A stretch of DNA of 64,000 nt from positions 682,001 through 746,000 of the forward strand of contig NZ_CP102845.1 of the NCBI RefSeq assembly GCF_013307435.2, read 5' to 3'. The position numbers and the translations under genes were made by a program. Below are positions 62,646-64,000 of the stretch, piece by piece. The notes under the pieces were generated by a model. The model was not told where the DNA came from and did not search any database. It saw only the letters and a program-made list of their open reading frames with translations. Source of the DNA: Microvirga terrae. Lineage in GTDB: Bacteria; Pseudomonadota; Alphaproteobacteria; Rhizobiales; Beijerinckiaceae. Every line of letters starts with the position of its first letter. Within the stretch, counting starts at the first letter, position 1.

Positions 62646-63481
62646 CAACTCGGCAGCACGATGCAGCTGCCGCCGGCCGTGCGGATGTTGCGGCATAGCT
62701 GCTCGGCCGCCTGCCGCGTCTCGGCGGGAGCGCGGACGCGGTAGAACGTGCGTGTGCCGCGATAGCGTAGCCGCGTTCCAATGATCATGGGCCGCACATC
62801 CTTCAGGAGCGACGCGTAGGCCTGGCTGGTGCGCCTGAACGTTGCGAGCGCGCGCTCCTTCGAGAAATTGCCGGCAAGCTGAACGCCCCAGGGCGCAAAA
62901 GGCGCCTCGATGGGTTCGCCGCGTCCGGGGATACGAAGCGTGGCGACGATCTGCTGGCAGCTCTGACCGGATGGGCTCCAGTCGGCGTTTCGCTTCTCCT
63001 TCGCATCGGCGGCCCATTCCTCGGCGGGCCGGCCGGTCACGGCGATCACGTAGTTCCTGGTCTCGGCAGGCAAGCCCCCCTGGCCTGCGAGCCAGGAAGT
63101 CACTCGTGCAGGTCCGCCGTTATAGGCGGCGGCCGCCAGCCCGAGATTGCCGAACTGCTCCGCAAGGTGGGCGATGAACTCGGCGGCTTTGGGGATCGCC
63201 TGCTCGGGATCGAAGGGATCGGTCAAGCCTCGCTCCCGAGCCGTGCCCGGCATGAACTGGGCGATCCCCTGTGCACCCGCCGGGCTCACGACATTCGGGC
63301 GGAAGGAGCTTTCCTGCCAGATCAGTCTGGTGAGCAGATCGTGGGGGATCTGCTGGGTGCGTGCCGCTCCCTCGATCAGCCGGCACAGAGCCTGCTGGAC
63401 GGTCTCCATCGACCCTCCCGGAGCGGCCAGGGTGGCGCCGCAGCCGAGGGCCATGCCACAAAGCGCCAGCAGCAAGCGCAT
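62645..63481 (-). CDS. lytic transglycosylase (SLT domain) with C-terminal SPOR-like domain
   Basis: The 278-residue secreted enzyme has a signal peptide (about 1-20, MRLLLALCGMALGCGATLAA), an SLT lysozyme-like domain with the catalytic Glu57 in RLIWQESSFRP and the AYNGGPARV motif, and a C-terminal region of about 70 residues resembling SPOR (FYRVRAPAETRQAAEQLCR). It cleaves peptidoglycan to 1,6-anhydroMurNAc products, the very substrates handled by the anmK-murQ cluster upstream in this window. SPOR domains bind denuded glycan at the septum. Confidence 0.85.
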   Translation of the reverse strand: MRLLLALCGMALGCGATLAAPGGSMETVQQALCRLIEGAARTQQIPHDLLTRLIWQESSFRPNVVSPAGAQGIAQFMPGTARERGLTDPFDPEQAIPKAAEFIAHLAEQFGNLGLAAAAYNGGPARVTSWLAGQGGLPAETRNYVIAVTGRPAEEWAADAKEKRNADWSPSGQSCQQIVATLRIPGRGEPIEAPFAPWGVQLAGNFSKERALATFRRTSQAYASLLKDVRPMIIGTRLRYRGTRTFYRVRAPAETRQAAEQLCRNIRTAGGSCIVLPS

Positions 63482-63535
63482 GAAAGACCCCGCTCGGAAG
63501 GATTGAAGAGTGAAGAATGTTGGCCACGTGCCAAG

Positions 63536-64000
63536 CTACAAATAGGCGATCATTCGTCCCGCCAAGAGTGCGACGATCCAGGCCAGAAGCGAGATGATGG
63601 CGTAGACGCGAGCCTCGGCCGGCAAGGCGCCATCCCGTAGGGCTGCTCCGAAGCGGATATGGAAAAGCACGACATTGACGAGCCCCAGCGCGATGAAGGC
63701 GACCTTCACGTAGAAGGCAGGGTTGACACCGAGCGCCCGGGCCTCCACGGCGAGGAGCAATGCTCCGGTCGGAATCTGAAGCGCCAGACCGGCGGCGGCG
63801 AGGGGAATGGCATAGCGGCCGACCTCCCGCGCATGCTTCCCATGCTCGGCCAGAACCTTCAGATCGAAGACCGCGATGCCCCCGACCACGAAGGCGGCTC
63901 CGAGAACGTGAAGCAGATTGGCGACAGTGTAGAGCCAGGCGGAGTGACGTCCCGCGTGGCCGAGCCAGGAACTCTCCAATGCCGCGAGCAAGTCGAGATA
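63536..64000 (-). CDS. four-helix membrane protein, partial at window edge
   Basis: The frame is open to the right edge, so the start lies at or beyond 64000. The visible 151-154 residues show four hydrophobic helices, including LYTVANLLHVLGAAFVVGGI and ISLLAWIVALLAGRMIAYL, in a pattern like CopD or DUF2214/DUF6644 membrane proteins. Function is unknown. It is upstream of the lytic transglycosylase on the same strand, with 54 bp between them. Confidence 0.6.
   Translation of the reverse strand, partial: YLDLLAALESSWLGHAGRHSAWLYTVANLLHVLGAAFVVGGIAVFDLKVLAEHGKHAREVGRYAIPLAAAGLALQIPTGALLLAVEARALGVNPAFYVKVAFIALGLVNVVLFHIRFGAALRDGALPAEARVYAIISLLAWIVALLAGRMIAYL

Overview
This 64 kb window is chromosomal DNA of high GC content, close to 65% by eye, from an alphaproteobacterium. 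Gene content and style point to the Hyphomicrobiales, most likely Methylobacteriaceae or a relative such as Microvirga; this is inference and there is no rRNA here to confirm it. Supporting signs are a Zur-type Fur protein, a cyanide-insensitive-type bd oxidase with a DUF2474 subunit, a PrtD-type secretion ABC protein, a membrane-tethered trehalose-6-phosphate synthase, and dispersed GTCATGGCCGG / GTCATCACCGG palindromic repeats. I see no rRNA, tRNA, CRISPR array, insertion sequence or prophage. Nearly all of the window is coding.

Layout. 0-6 kb: ispG, zur, a protein methyltransferase and glycosyltransferase pair, a SemiSWEET sugar transporter and a type IB topoisomerase. 6-10 kb: a secreted small protein, a lactonase-like metallo-beta-lactamase and the cydA-cydB-DUF2474 operon. 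10-14.3 kb: a coiled-coil membrane protein and a type I secretion ABC/HlyD pair. 14.5-21.6 kb: trehalose and glucose metabolism (sensor-like OtsA, OtsB, GH15 hydrolase, glucokinase) followed by an aspartoacylase-like deacylase. 21.7-23.7 kb: a structured non-coding region with a 24-codon ORF on the minus strand, then prfC.

23.9-42.8 kb is a large amino-sugar and peptidoglycan-recycling region. It holds a PfkB kinase, a BadF/MurK-like kinase, MurQ, an AmiE-like serine hydrolase, AnmK, a peptide-type ABC importer without its ATPases, a GNAT enzyme, a Gfo/Idh dehydrogenase, NagA, a NagB-II-type isomerase/deaminase, a GntR/UTRA regulator, a second BadF kinase (NagK-like) and a divergent sugar ABC importer. 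Together these could take up GlcNAc/anhMurNAc sugars or muropeptides, strip the peptide and feed the sugars to glucosamine and fructose 6-phosphates.

42.9-46.4 kb is the thiBPQ thiamine importer behind a TPP riboswitch. 46.4-53.4 kb has tex, a YegD-like Hsp70, ppc and a small basic protein. 53.5-61.4 kb holds a DapA-superfamily enzyme, a variant SDR, the chrB-chrA chromate resistance pair, a LOG-family protein, and a FAH-family enzyme with an aldehyde dehydrogenase (probable 2-keto-3-deoxy sugar acid breakdown to 2-oxoglutarate). The right end has an uncharacterised protein, a lytic transglycosylase with a SPOR-like tail, and a membrane protein cut by the window edge.

The most unusual element is the 21.72-22.05 kb minus-strand unit. 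It has a 10-bp leader stem that would cover part of the ribosome-binding site, a 14-nt Shine-Dalgarno that matches the whole 16S anti-SD tail, a 24-codon ORF, two long hairpins and a rho-independent terminator, and no other gene. Next in interest are OtsA fused to a receptor-like membrane module, six copies of a two-hairpin repeat, and the muropeptide cluster with its unusual ABC importer.
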